Origin: Nitrospiria bacterium
GTDB taxonomy: Bacteria > Nitrospirota > CAKKRA01 > 9FT-COMBO-42-15
NCBI GenBank assembly: GCA_919903585.1
Contig: CAKKST010000302.1
Coordinates: forward strand, 1 to 7,914
Direction: 5' to 3'
Length of the DNA stretch: 7,914 nt
The position numbers were made by a program, and so were the translations under genes. Positions 1 to 6,383 of this stretch are shown piece after piece. Every line of letters begins with the position of its first letter. The stretch's first letter is position 1. The notes under the pieces were generated by a model. The model did not search any database, was not told where the DNA came from, and was given only the letters and a program-made list of their open reading frames with translations.

Positions 1-741
1 ATAGGAATCCGCATCCTGCTGAAATCCTGCTGCATTGTCCAAACCCTTTTTGATTGATGCTAATGACACGTCAGGCGCCGCCCTTTTTACCTCATTAAGG
101 ATACGGGGATTCTCCTGCACCTTTGCTAAAAAATCTATTAATACAGGCAGGCTGTTTTTCATTAAATCCAGATTTAGGATTATCCTTTTTGAGGCCTCAA
201 TATCTCCGTGCATCAGATCTATCTTCTGCATCTCGCTATTTATCATCTCTGCTGTCCTGTGAATCCTTGCCATCCTGCTTATGTAAAAAGAATAGAAACC
301 CCATACACCAACTGATAATATTAAAAAAACACCTATGAGAATAAAGAGCCTCCGCCTCCCGGTTTCAACCTCAGCATCATCCTGAATCCTGATGTTTATT
401 CTCGGCTGTTCAAATTCAGTGGAAACATCATCTTTATCAGGCTTATCCTCTTCCTCTTTAAGGAAGATAAGGTGCGAATCCCCGATTGTTATCTCATCAC
501 CAGCCTCCAGCTTTCTGGTCTTTATCTTCTCCTTATTAACAAAGGTGCCATTTGTGCTGTTGAGATCAACAACCCACCATCCATCCCTGTCCTTTTCAAT
601 ACGGGCATGAATCCTTGATGCCTTCAGGTTATCTGTAAGGTCTATGTCGCATGACGATGCCCTGCCTATCTCGTGGACAACGCCTTTTAATGGAAAGGCC
701 CTTCCCCTTTCACCATTCTTCTTTTCTATCAGCTTGTACAT
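1..741 (-). CDS. FHA-domain protein with a single membrane segment (3' end outside window)
   Basis: An open frame of 247 codons runs from an ATG at 741 off the left edge, so the protein is incomplete at its C-terminus. Residues about 1-95 are a forkhead-associated domain, a fold that in known families binds phosphothreonine peptides. The hallmark pieces are visible: IGRASSCDI (25-33), SRIHARIE (42-49) and VVDLNSTNGTFVN (57-69). An acidic linker (95-109, EEEDKPDKDD) leads to one hydrophobic helix at about 131-153, preceded by RRR. This suggests the FHA domain is cytoplasmic and the rest lies outside the membrane. The part after the helix is helical and unrecognised. The gene starts 13 bp after the stop of the TPR gene and has only a weak AGG upstream, so it probably relies on translation from its neighbour. 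The partner and role are unknown. The FHA call is firm; the function is not. Confidence 0.88.
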   Translation of the reverse strand, partial: MYKLIEKKNGERGRAFPLKGVVHEIGRASSCDIDLTDNLKASRIHARIEKDRDGWWVVDLNSTNGTFVNKEKIKTRKLEAGDEITIGDSHLIFLKEEEDKPDKDDVSTEFEQPRINIRIQDDAEVETGRRRLFILIGVFLILSVGVWGFYSFYISRMARIHRTAEMINSEMQKIDLMHGDIEASKRIILNLDLMKNSLPVLIDFLAKVQENPRILNEVKRAAPDVSLASIKKGLDNAAGFQQDADSY

Positions 742-754
742 AACCTATGAAAAC

Positions 755-1219
755 CTACGCCCTCTTTTTATAAAGGAAATAACCCAGATACCTATTCAGG
801 ACATTTGTCCTCGGAAGAAAGGATATCACAGGCTTGCGCCTCATACCCATCTTCTTCAGTTCTGCCATGATCTCGCTGTGGCTCTTGTCTATCTCTAAAC
901 CATTGCAAAATGCATTAATTGCCTTAAACCTGTAGCCGCCTGCAGAATAAACCTTGCCGAGGTTCAGAAAAAATAGCGGATTGTAAAACTCCTTCTTTAT
1001 TGCCTTCACGCAAAACTCTGCGCCATCCCTGTATCTCTTTTCTGCTAAAGCAGTGGCAAGGCCAAGATAGGAAAGATAGATGGGTGGTATATTATCAACA
1101 CCTTCATATCCGCCCTTTTTAATTGCCATCTTAATGGAGGACAATGCATCCCAGTACTTTTTGTCCTTAAGTAATTGTAAGGCTGCCTTAAATAACTCTT
1201 CTGAACTTAAATCCTGCAT
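755..1219 (-). CDS. TPR-repeat protein, 154 aa
   Basis: This small, probably cytoplasmic protein is built mostly of tetratricopeptide-like helical hairpins at about residues 6-35, 47-76 and 81-114. The best repeat is NPLFFLNLGKVYSAGGY onward, with the usual G/A-Y-A spacing. TPRs are protein-interaction scaffolds. The C-terminus (122-154) is basic and contains RKPVISFLPRTNVLNRYLG, a tail I associate with short TPR proteins of deltaproteobacterial-type genomes, from memory only. There is no signal peptide or membrane helix. The ATG is placed by a strong Shine-Dalgarno that overlaps the purN stop. It sits between purN and the FHA gene in one operon, so a scaffold role with the FHA protein is possible but is inference. 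Confidence 0.85.
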   Translation of the reverse strand: MQDLSSEELFKAALQLLKDKKYWDALSSIKMAIKKGGYEGVDNIPPIYLSYLGLATALAEKRYRDGAEFCVKAIKKEFYNPLFFLNLGKVYSAGGYRFKAINAFCNGLEIDKSHSEIMAELKKMGMRRKPVISFLPRTNVLNRYLGYFLYKKRA

Positions 1220-1229
1220 TATTTAAATA

Positions 1230-1901
1230 TCACCTCCTGTTTAAATATGGATTAATCAAAATACCCTCCCCAAGGTGATACGCACCATCCCCAGAAACCG
1301 CTACCCTCCTTCCTTCAACCTTTAGCCTCCCCTCTGCAAAAAACTGGACAGCCATTGGATATATCTTGTGCTCATATTTTAGTATCCGTTTTGAAAGACT
1401 CTCTGCTGTATCATTATCTGAAACAGGAACTACTGCCTGGATTATAATCGGCCCTTCATCCATTCCCTCTTCAACAAAATGCACTGTGCAGCCGGAGAAT
1501 TTTACCCCATACTCAATGGCCTGCCTTTGCGCATTTATGCCCGGAAAGGAGGGCAGGAGCGCCGGATGGATATTCATTATCCTGTCACGAAACGGCTCTA
1601 TCAGTGCAGATGTAACAATCCTCATAAAACCTGCAAGAAGAACAAGGGCAACTTTATATTTTTTTAATTCCTCTACAACCTTCCTGTCATATTCCTCTCT
1701 CTTTTTGTATTCTTTGGGATTGATAAAAATGGTATCAATGTTATTTACCCTTGCACTTTCAAGACCCTGTGCATCCTTTTTATCGCTGATTACAACAACC
1801 ACCTCTGCATCTATATTTCCGGCTTTAGAGGCGTCAATTATTGACTGAAGGTTAGAACCCCTGCCTGAAATCAGGACGCCAAGTTTTATCTTCTTAGACA
1901 T
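1230..1901 (-). CDS. purN: Phosphoribosylglycinamide formyltransferase (GAR transformylase), 223 aa
   Basis: PurN transfers a formyl group from 10-formyltetrahydrofolate to GAR, the third step of de novo purine synthesis, in the cytoplasm. The N-terminus has the Rossmann-type phosphate loop ISGRGSNLQS (11-20). The catalytic triad of the family is present: Asn110 and His112 in MNIHPALLPSFPG, and Asp148 in EEGMDEGPII. The folate-side AGFMRIV (90-96) is also intact. Length is close to the family norm of 190-220 aa, with a slightly long C-terminus. The ATG at 1901 lies inside the end of purM, and the two genes overlap by 8 bp in different frames, a sign of coupled translation. Only a weak AGGG precedes the start, consistent with that coupling. 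All catalytic residues are intact. Confidence 0.97.
   Translation of the reverse strand: MSKKIKLGVLISGRGSNLQSIIDASKAGNIDAEVVVVISDKKDAQGLESARVNNIDTIFINPKEYKKREEYDRKVVEELKKYKVALVLLAGFMRIVTSALIEPFRDRIMNIHPALLPSFPGINAQRQAIEYGVKFSGCTVHFVEEGMDEGPIIIQAVVPVSDNDTAESLSKRILKYEHKIYPMAVQFFAEGRLKVEGRRVAVSGDGAYHLGEGILINPYLNRR
1231..1238 (-). promoter_or_regulatory. Ribosome binding site of the TPR gene, inside the end of purN
   Basis: The minus strand reads AGGAGGTG here, a near-perfect Shine-Dalgarno 11 bases before the ATG at 1219. The same bases encode the last two arginines of PurN and overlap its TGA stop (1230-1232). This fixes the TPR start and ties its translation to the end of purN. Confidence 0.8.
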
Positions 1902-2925
1902 ATACGACCCTGCTCTCTCCCTTTTTTATCTCGCCAATTACATATGCCCTCTCACCAAGCTCCTCTGCCTTTGTCTTTATCCTTTCAATCTCAGCATCAG
2001 GCGCAACAAGTATCATCCCTATCCCCATATTAAAATCCCTGTACATCTCATCAATATCTATATTACCATTCTTTTGGATATATTTAAATACAGGCAGGAC
2101 ATCCCAGCTTTCTTTTTTTATAATTGCCTGATATCCCTCTGGAAGGACTCTTGGAAGATTTTCCGTAATCCCTCCACCGGTAATATGCGCAATGCCCTTA
2201 ATCTCAAAATCCTTCATAAGCCCAAGGACTGTCTTTACATAAATTCTCGTTGGCTTCAAAAGCTCCTCACCAACTGTACAGTCAAACTCATCAATAAAGG
2301 AATCTACCTTTAGCCTCAGGTGATCAAAGAAAACCTTTCTTGCGAGGGAATAGCCATTGCTGTGAAGGCCTGTTGATGCAAGGCCGATAATCTTATCCCC
2401 TGCCTTAATTTGTGAACCATCAATAAGTTTCTCCCTGTCAACAACACCAACTGCAAATCCAGCAATATCATATTCCCCTTCGGAATAAAATGAAGGCATC
2501 TCTGCCGTCTCTCCGCCAATTAAGGCACAGCCTGCCTCCCTGCATCCTGCTGCAATCCCCTTTATAACATCTGCCGCCTTTTCTACATTTAATTTGCCTG
2601 TCGCAAAATAATCAAGAAAAAGGAGCGGCTCTGCGCCCTGCACAACAACATCATTAACAGACATGGCCACAAGATCAATGCCTACTGTATCGTGCTTGTC
2701 CATCATAAAGGCAATCTTTAATTTTGTGCCAACACCGTCTGTGCCTGAGACAAGTATGGGGTCTTTATATTTTTTGGGGTCAAAACGAAAGAGGCCGCCA
2801 AAACCGCCAATATCAGTAGCCACCTCTTTCCTGAATGTAGCGCGGACAAGGGGCTTTATCATTTCAACAAGCCTGTCTCCTGCGTCAATATCCACACCCG
2901 CAGCCTTATAATCCATTTTTGACAT
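1894..2925 (-). CDS. purM: Phosphoribosylformylglycinamidine cyclo-ligase (AIR synthetase), 343 aa
   Basis: PurM closes FGAM to aminoimidazole ribonucleotide using ATP, the fifth step of purine synthesis. The family landmarks appear in order: SGTDGVGTKL (60-69), GIDLVAMSVND (82-92), GGETAEMP (137-144), GLASTGLHSNGYSLAR (181-196), HITGGGITENLPRV (247-260) and FNMGIGM (298-304). The length of 343 matches the usual 340-350. I start it at 2925 (MSKMDYK...). An AGGAG lies 7 bases upstream, and a strong promoter lies just before that. A longer in-frame start at 3003 would lie upstream of the promoter and would add 26 residues not found in the family. It is first gene of the operon purM-purN-TPR-FHA and overlaps purN by 8 bp. 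Confidence 0.97.
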   Translation of the reverse strand: MSKMDYKAAGVDIDAGDRLVEMIKPLVRATFRKEVATDIGGFGGLFRFDPKKYKDPILVSGTDGVGTKLKIAFMMDKHDTVGIDLVAMSVNDVVVQGAEPLLFLDYFATGKLNVEKAADVIKGIAAGCREAGCALIGGETAEMPSFYSEGEYDIAGFAVGVVDREKLIDGSQIKAGDKIIGLASTGLHSNGYSLARKVFFDHLRLKVDSFIDEFDCTVGEELLKPTRIYVKTVLGLMKDFEIKGIAHITGGGITENLPRVLPEGYQAIIKKESWDVLPVFKYIQKNGNIDIDEMYRDFNMGIGMILVAPDAEIERIKTKAEELGERAYVIGEIKKGESRVVYV

Positions 2926-2932
2926 AAGAACT

Positions 2933-2937
2933 CTCCT
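2933..2937 (-). promoter_or_regulatory. Ribosome binding site that sets the purM start
   Basis: The minus strand reads GGAAGGAGAG before the ATG at 2925; the core AGGAG is at 2937-2933 with a 7-base spacer. It supports the 343-residue PurM over the longer frame starting at 3003. Confidence 0.75.
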
Positions 2938-2950
2938 TCCTGTGATTTTG

Positions 2951-2979
2951 ATTATATTAGATATGAAGGGGAAGGTCAA
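2951..2979 (-). promoter_or_regulatory. Sigma70-type promoter of the purM operon
   Basis: On the minus strand TTGACC (2979-2974) and TATAAT (2956-2951) are separated by exactly 17 bases. That is 5/6 and 6/6 matches to the housekeeping consensus. Predicted transcription begins near 2944, giving a leader of about 18-20 bases that just fits the purM ribosome binding site. No riboswitch or operator can fit in so short a leader, and I see no PurR-like palindrome. Confidence 0.78.
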
Positions 2980-3007
2980 TAATATCATTCTAAAATACCT
3001 CATTTAC

Positions 3008-3036
3008 TTGACATTTATCCTAAGATTAATTATGTT
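3008..3036 (+). promoter_or_regulatory. Sigma70-type promoter of the complex II operon
   Basis: TTGACA (3008-3013, 6/6) is followed after 17 bases by TATGTT (3031-3036, 4/6). The predicted transcription start falls at about 3043-3045, right at the ATG of the first anchor gene. A 5/6 alternative TTTAAT at 3035-3040 would need a 21-base spacer. The -35 boxes of this and the purM promoter lie back to back, 28 bases apart. Confidence 0.6.
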
Positions 3037-3043
3037 TAATTAT
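3026..3043 (+). repeat. Direct repeat TTAATTAT x2, one helical turn apart
   Basis: TTAATTAT occurs at 3026-3033 and again at 3036-3043. The 10-base period puts both copies on one face of the helix over the -10 region of the complex II promoter. It could be a regulator site, or simply AT-rich promoter sequence; the region is so AT-rich that chance is a fair explanation. Confidence 0.35.
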
Positions 3044-3044
3044 A

Positions 3045-3386
3045 ATGAGCGCCAAAAAATCACCTCTATGGTCGTGGGTTGGGCAGAGGATCAGCGCCCT
3101 TATACTGGCAATCGGGATACCTGTTCATATAATTGCCATACCGCTTTCTGATAAAAAAATAAGCTCTTCTTTTGTCTCAGAAAGGCTTTCACACACAGGA
3201 TGGCTTATATTTGATTTACTACTTCTGTTGTGCTGTGTGTATCATGGCTTAAATGGCATATACTCAATAAGCCTTGATTTCAATCCTGATAAAAAGACTA
3301 CAAAGGCGCTCTCCTTATCATTCCTGATATTAGGCATTACATTATCAATATATGGCATCTTAATCCTCTGGAGTTTTATCAGATGA
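3045..3386 (+). CDS. Succinate dehydrogenase/fumarate reductase membrane anchor, first subunit (SdhC/SdhD-like), 113 aa
   Basis: A small integral membrane protein with three hydrophobic helices at about 17-35, 54-76 and 86-111, the size of classic complex II anchors. Helix 1 carries GQRISA (13-18), a variant of the HRxSG quinone-site motif, and His28. Helix 2 carries His67 in VYHGLNGIYS, the position of the heme-b ligand in this family. It starts the operon: the next anchor overlaps it by 4 bp (ATGA). The ATG at 3045 is the only possible start: an in-frame TAA lies at 3027 and no later ATG precedes the motifs. No Shine-Dalgarno precedes it. I cannot say from sequence alone whether it is the SdhC or SdhD counterpart, since it resembles both weakly. 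Confidence 0.85.
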   Translation: MSAKKSPLWSWVGQRISALILAIGIPVHIIAIPLSDKKISSSFVSERLSHTGWLIFDLLLLLCCVYHGLNGIYSISLDFNPDKKTTKALSLSFLILGITLSIYGILILWSFIR

Positions 3387-3751
3387 ACTATCTCAAAGAC
3401 TTCATCATAAACAGACATACAGGCCAGACAGCCTTTGGCATACACAGGATAAGTGGGATAGCCATTACAATCTATCTCCTCCTCCATATTATGATGCACA
3501 GCACAGCCCTGATATTTGGCAAGGACGCCTATGACAGACTTGCAATTGCAATGGACAATCCTTTGGCGCATCTATTTGAGCTTTTCATAATAATAACCGC
3601 CGCACTCCATCTATTAAATGGGATAAGACTGCTGCTCCTTGATATATTTCCTTTAACAAGATTTCAAAAGGAGCTCTTTTTTATTGTCATCTTTTTAACA
3701 GCCTTTGTAGGCATCTACAGCCTGTCAGTCTACTTTGAAAGGATCTTTTAA
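3383..3751 (+). CDS. sdhC: Succinate dehydrogenase cytochrome b subunit (SdhC-like anchor), 122 aa
   Basis: This is the clearer cytochrome b anchor of complex II, which holds heme b and passes electrons from the iron-sulfur protein to membrane quinone. It has the SdhC signature GIHRISG (19-25) at the start of helix 1, His35 and His39 within that helix, and His76 in ALHLLNGIR (74-82) in helix 2, followed by LLLLD. A third helix spans about 97-117. A GGAG lies 9 bases before the ATG, which overlaps the stop of the previous gene (ATGA). Its own stop TAA shares one base with the ATG of the flavoprotein gene. Histidine spacing parallels that of the preceding subunit, suggesting they are diverged relatives. 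Confidence 0.9.
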   Translation: MNYLKDFIINRHTGQTAFGIHRISGIAITIYLLLHIMMHSTALIFGKDAYDRLAIAMDNPLAHLFELFIIITAALHLLNGIRLLLLDIFPLTRFQKELFFIVIFLTAFVGIYSLSVYFERIF

Positions 3752-5472
3752 TGTATAAGTTTGATGCAATAATCATCGGCAGCGGCCTTGCCGGGCTGAG
3801 GGCAGCCTATGAGCTTGTAAGCAATAAGATAAATACTGCCATCATCTCAAAGGTCTATCCACTAAGGTCACACTCCATTGCTGCACAGGGCGGTGTAAAT
3901 GCTGCCCTCGCTAATAATGAGAATGCGAAAGATGACAGCTGGGAAAAACATGCCTGCGATACAATTAAGGGGAGCGACTATCTCGGTGATCAGGATGCCA
4001 TATTAAAGATGTGCAAAGAAGGCCCGCAGAGGATATTTGAGCTTGAACACTGGGGCTGCCCCTTTAGCAGAACAGATGACGGAAGGATTAGCCAGAGGCC
4101 CTTTGGCGGCCAAGGCTTTCCGAGGACAGCATATGCAGCAGACAGAACAGGCCATGCAATGCTGCATACCTTATATGAACAGATAATAAGGATTAATGAA
4201 GAAAACAAATGCCTCACCTTTTTTAATGAATGGCTCGTAACAAGATTGATTGTAAATGATAAAACCATTACAGGCATTATAGCCCTTGATTTAAAAACAG
4301 GAAATTTAGAGTTATTCAAGGCAGATGCAGTAATAATTGCAACTGGCGGCGCCGGGAGGCTGTATGGAAAATCAACCAATGCATTAATAAACACAGGCAT
4401 TGGCCTTTCTATTGCCTATCATGCAGGCGCAGATTTAAAGGACATGGAGTTTATACAATTTCATCCAACAACCCTTTTTACCACAAATATCCTGATTACA
4501 GAAGGGGCAAGAGGCGAGGGCGGCTACCTCTTAAATAGCGCAGGAGAGCGATTTCTTGCAAATTACGAGGACTCAAAAAAGGCAATGGAGATAGCGCCGA
4601 GGGATATTGTCTCAAGGAATATGATAAGGGAGATTAAAAAGGGAAACGCCATTAATGGGCAGTATCTCCATCTTGATTTAAGGCATCTCGGTAAAAATCT
4701 GATTATGGAAAGGCTGCCCGGTGTAGTGGAGCTTGCAGGTAAATTTGCAGGGATAAATGCAATTACAGAACCTATACCAGTTGAGCCCGGGCAGCATTAT
4801 ACAATGGGCGGGATAGATACAGACATGGACACAAAGACAAAGATTAATGGCCTCTATGCTGCCGGCGAGGCAGCCTGTGTCAGTGTGCATGGGGCTAACA
4901 GACTTGGAGGCAATTCTCTTTTAGAGACCGTTGTATTTGGCGCTGCGGCAGGTGAAATGGCAGGAAAATATATAAAAACAAATTCCAAATCTCAAATCTC
5001 AAATTTGGAATGTGACGAGGCATTGAGAGAAGAAGAAAAGAGAATCAGCAGGCTCTTTGAAGGTGAAGGCAGAGAAAATGCCTTTAATCTATTTGAGGAA
5101 TTAAACAGGATAATGTGGGAGAATTTTGGCATCTTTAAAGAAGATGCACAGATGAAGGCAGGGCAGAAGGAGTTTAAGAATATAAAGGAGAGAAGCAGGG
5201 ATTTAAGACTTAGATATAAGGGGAAAAGATTCAACTTTGAACTCTACTGGCTCTTGGAATTTCTCGGTAGCATTAACATTGCAGAGGCAATAATAGCCGG
5301 CGCCATTGAGCGAGCCGAGTCGCGGGGATCTCATTACAGAACTGATTATCCAAAAAGGGATGATGAAAACTGGCTTAAACACACAATAGCATCATACAGC
5401 CAAGAAGGCCCTAAGCTCAGTTATAAGCCTGTTGCATTGGGGTATGTAGCGCCGGCAGAGAGGAAATACTAA
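3751..5472 (+). CDS. sdhA: Succinate dehydrogenase/fumarate reductase flavoprotein subunit, 573 aa
   Basis: The catalytic subunit interconverts succinate and fumarate on the cytoplasmic face of the membrane. The FAD-binding GSGLAG loop is at 10-15, and RSHSIAAQGG (39-48) contains His41, the residue to which FAD is covalently bound in this family. Active-site residues are present: His238 (QFHPTTL), the TEGARGEGG loop (250-258), Arg284 (PRDIVSRN), His349 (HYTMGG) and Arg384 (GANRLGGNSL). The C-terminal helical domain ends with the usual RTDYPKRDDENWLKH. Length is normal (570-600). An AAAGGAT precedes the ATG, and the gene abuts its neighbours on both sides. The linker at about 411-421 is encoded by a palindrome (4982-5011). 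Whether the enzyme works mainly as SDH or fumarate reductase cannot be told from sequence. Confidence 0.97.
   Translation: MYKFDAIIIGSGLAGLRAAYELVSNKINTAIISKVYPLRSHSIAAQGGVNAALANNENAKDDSWEKHACDTIKGSDYLGDQDAILKMCKEGPQRIFELEHWGCPFSRTDDGRISQRPFGGQGFPRTAYAADRTGHAMLHTLYEQIIRINEENKCLTFFNEWLVTRLIVNDKTITGIIALDLKTGNLELFKADAVIIATGGAGRLYGKSTNALINTGIGLSIAYHAGADLKDMEFIQFHPTTLFTTNILITEGARGEGGYLLNSAGERFLANYEDSKKAMEIAPRDIVSRNMIREIKKGNAINGQYLHLDLRHLGKNLIMERLPGVVELAGKFAGINAITEPIPVEPGQHYTMGGIDTDMDTKTKINGLYAAGEAACVSVHGANRLGGNSLLETVVFGAAAGEMAGKYIKTNSKSQISNLECDEALREEEKRISRLFEGEGRENAFNLFEELNRIMWENFGIFKEDAQMKAGQKEFKNIKERSRDLRLRYKGKRFNFELYWLLEFLGSINIAEAIIAGAIERAESRGSHYRTDYPKRDDENWLKHTIASYSQEGPKLSYKPVALGYVAPAERKY
4982..5011 (+). 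repeat. Palindromic element inserted in frame in sdhA
   Basis: ATTCCAAAT (4982-4990) and its exact complement ATTTGGAAT (5003-5011) flank a 12-base loop. Between them lies a short tandem of AAATCTC (4987-4993 and 4994-5000) followed by AAAT. It encodes NSKSQISNLEC, in the variable linker after the FAD domain (GEMAGKYI), where an added surface stretch would be tolerated. The sequence type recalls short palindromes scattered through genes and spacers in several bacterial genomes, for example the in-frame palindromic elements of Rickettsia. One window cannot show copy number. Confidence 0.55.
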
Positions 5473-6183
5473 ATGAAAAAAATAAATTTCAAAATCTTCC
5501 GCTTTGACCCTGAAATAAATGAGGCGCCATACTTTGATAATTTTGATATATCTGTAAGGCATGGTGATACAGTCCTTGCAGGCCTGTTTTATATTCAGAA
5601 GAATATTGATCCCTCCCTTGCCTTTAGATTCTCCTGCCGCGGCGCTGTGTGCGGCTCCTGCGCCATGCACATAAACGGAAAATACTGTCTTGCCTGTGAG
5701 ACGCAGATATTAGAACTGAATACTGATACAATAACCATCCAGCCCCTCGGCCATTTACAGGTATTAAGAGACCTAATTGTAGACTTCACGCCATTTTATG
5801 AAAATTACAGCCGCATAAAACCTTATCTTGTAGGAAAAGAACCAGCGCCAGAAAAGGAATATATCCAGACACCAGAGGAGAGAAGCAGACTCAATAATAT
5901 CATTGACTGCACCCTTTGCGGCGCTTGTTATGGCGCATGTGCAACTGCCGGGATAAACAAGGAATACCTTGGGCCTGCGGCATTATTGAAGGTAGAGAGA
6001 TTTTTAAGGGACTCGCGCGATAGTATAGCAAATGAGAGGCTAAGGATTGTTGATGACCTTCATGGCGTCTGGAGATGCCATTCAATATTCAGTTGTCAGG
6101 AGGTCTGCCCCAAAAACCTCAGCCCAGCAAAGGCAATAGCAGAGATAAAGAAGAAATTATTGCTGAAAAAGGTTAAACGGTAA
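5473..6183 (+). CDS. sdhB: Succinate dehydrogenase/fumarate reductase iron-sulfur subunit, 236 aa
   Basis: This subunit carries electrons between FAD and the heme/quinone anchors through three clusters. The N-terminal ferredoxin domain binds [2Fe-2S] with Cys55, Cys60, Cys63 (SCRGAVCGSC) and Cys75. The C-terminal domain supplies DCTLCGACYGAC (Cys146, 149, 152, 156) and RCHSIFSCQEVCP (Cys202, 208, 212). By alignment with E. coli SdhB, Cys146, 149, 152 and 212 hold [4Fe-4S], and Cys156, 202 and 208 hold [3Fe-4S]. GPAALL and FLRDSRD (167-183) are also conserved. Length is typical. The ATG directly follows the sdhA TAA, with AGAGAGGA 8 bases upstream. It is the last gene of the operon; I see no clear hairpin terminator after it. 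Confidence 0.97.
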   Translation: MKKINFKIFRFDPEINEAPYFDNFDISVRHGDTVLAGLFYIQKNIDPSLAFRFSCRGAVCGSCAMHINGKYCLACETQILELNTDTITIQPLGHLQVLRDLIVDFTPFYENYSRIKPYLVGKEPAPEKEYIQTPEERSRLNNIIDCTLCGACYGACATAGINKEYLGPAALLKVERFLRDSRDSIANERLRIVDDLHGVWRCHSIFSCQEVCPKNLSPAKAIAEIKKKLLLKKVKR

Positions 6184-6317
6184 GGTATGCCTGAGCCGCT
6201 TTAGCATATAGGTTTTTCTGAAACGCAAAGAAAATTGAACGAATATATAGTGTTTCTGAATTAGTATACCCTAAGATGTGGTGAGGTGGAAGCAAGAAAT
6301 TTAGGGTAATAAGCTGC
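6184..6317. other. Spacer after sdhB with one inverted repeat, no recognisable gene
   Basis: The stretch from the end of sdhB to the tRNA (6184-6615) has no intact gene. Its first part has only short frames without family motifs. The one structure I see is TACCCTAA (6267-6274) against TTAGGGTA (6301-6308), 8-bp arms with a 26-base loop and no T-run. It is thus a poor intrinsic terminator and has no assigned role. Confidence 0.4.
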
Positions 6318-6383
6318 TTGAAATCTGGTTGTTTATGGGATAATATTAAAACCAGGAGGTGAGGCATGACAGAAGATGTATAG
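6318..6383 (+). pseudogene. Orphan gene start: promoter, Shine-Dalgarno and ATG followed by a stop after five codons
   Basis: TTGAAA (6318-6323) precedes an extended -10, TGG-GATAAT (6336-6344), with a 15-base spacer. Then come AGGAGG (6354-6359), a 6-base spacer and ATG at 6366. The frame reads Met-Thr-Glu-Asp-Val-stop. The full set of expression signals on a five-codon frame suggests the 5' end of a lost gene. The join lies near 6380, where the toxin fragment on the other strand begins to match its family. A genuine leader peptide is a less likely alternative, since no gene follows. Confidence 0.35.

Noticed and set aside
1926..3003. Longer purM frame starting at 3003
   Set aside because: It would start upstream of the TTGACC-17-TATAAT promoter and adds 26 residues without family support, while an AGGAG sits correctly before the ATG at 2925.
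3041..3046. TATAAT overlapping the first anchor ATG as a -10 box
   Set aside because: It would be 27 bases from TTGACA and would put transcription start inside the coding region, with no later in-frame start before the conserved motifs.
6267..6308. TACCCTAA/TTAGGGTA inverted repeat as the terminator of the complex II operon
   Set aside because: The arms are AT-rich, the loop is 26 bases and no T-run follows on the plus strand, so an intrinsic terminator is not supported.
6173..6379. Continuation of the minus-strand toxin frame to a 102-residue protein
   Set aside because: After the GDHRHY block the residues match nothing expected of the family, and the DNA is better explained by the reverse complement of a promoter/SD/ATG on the plus strand.
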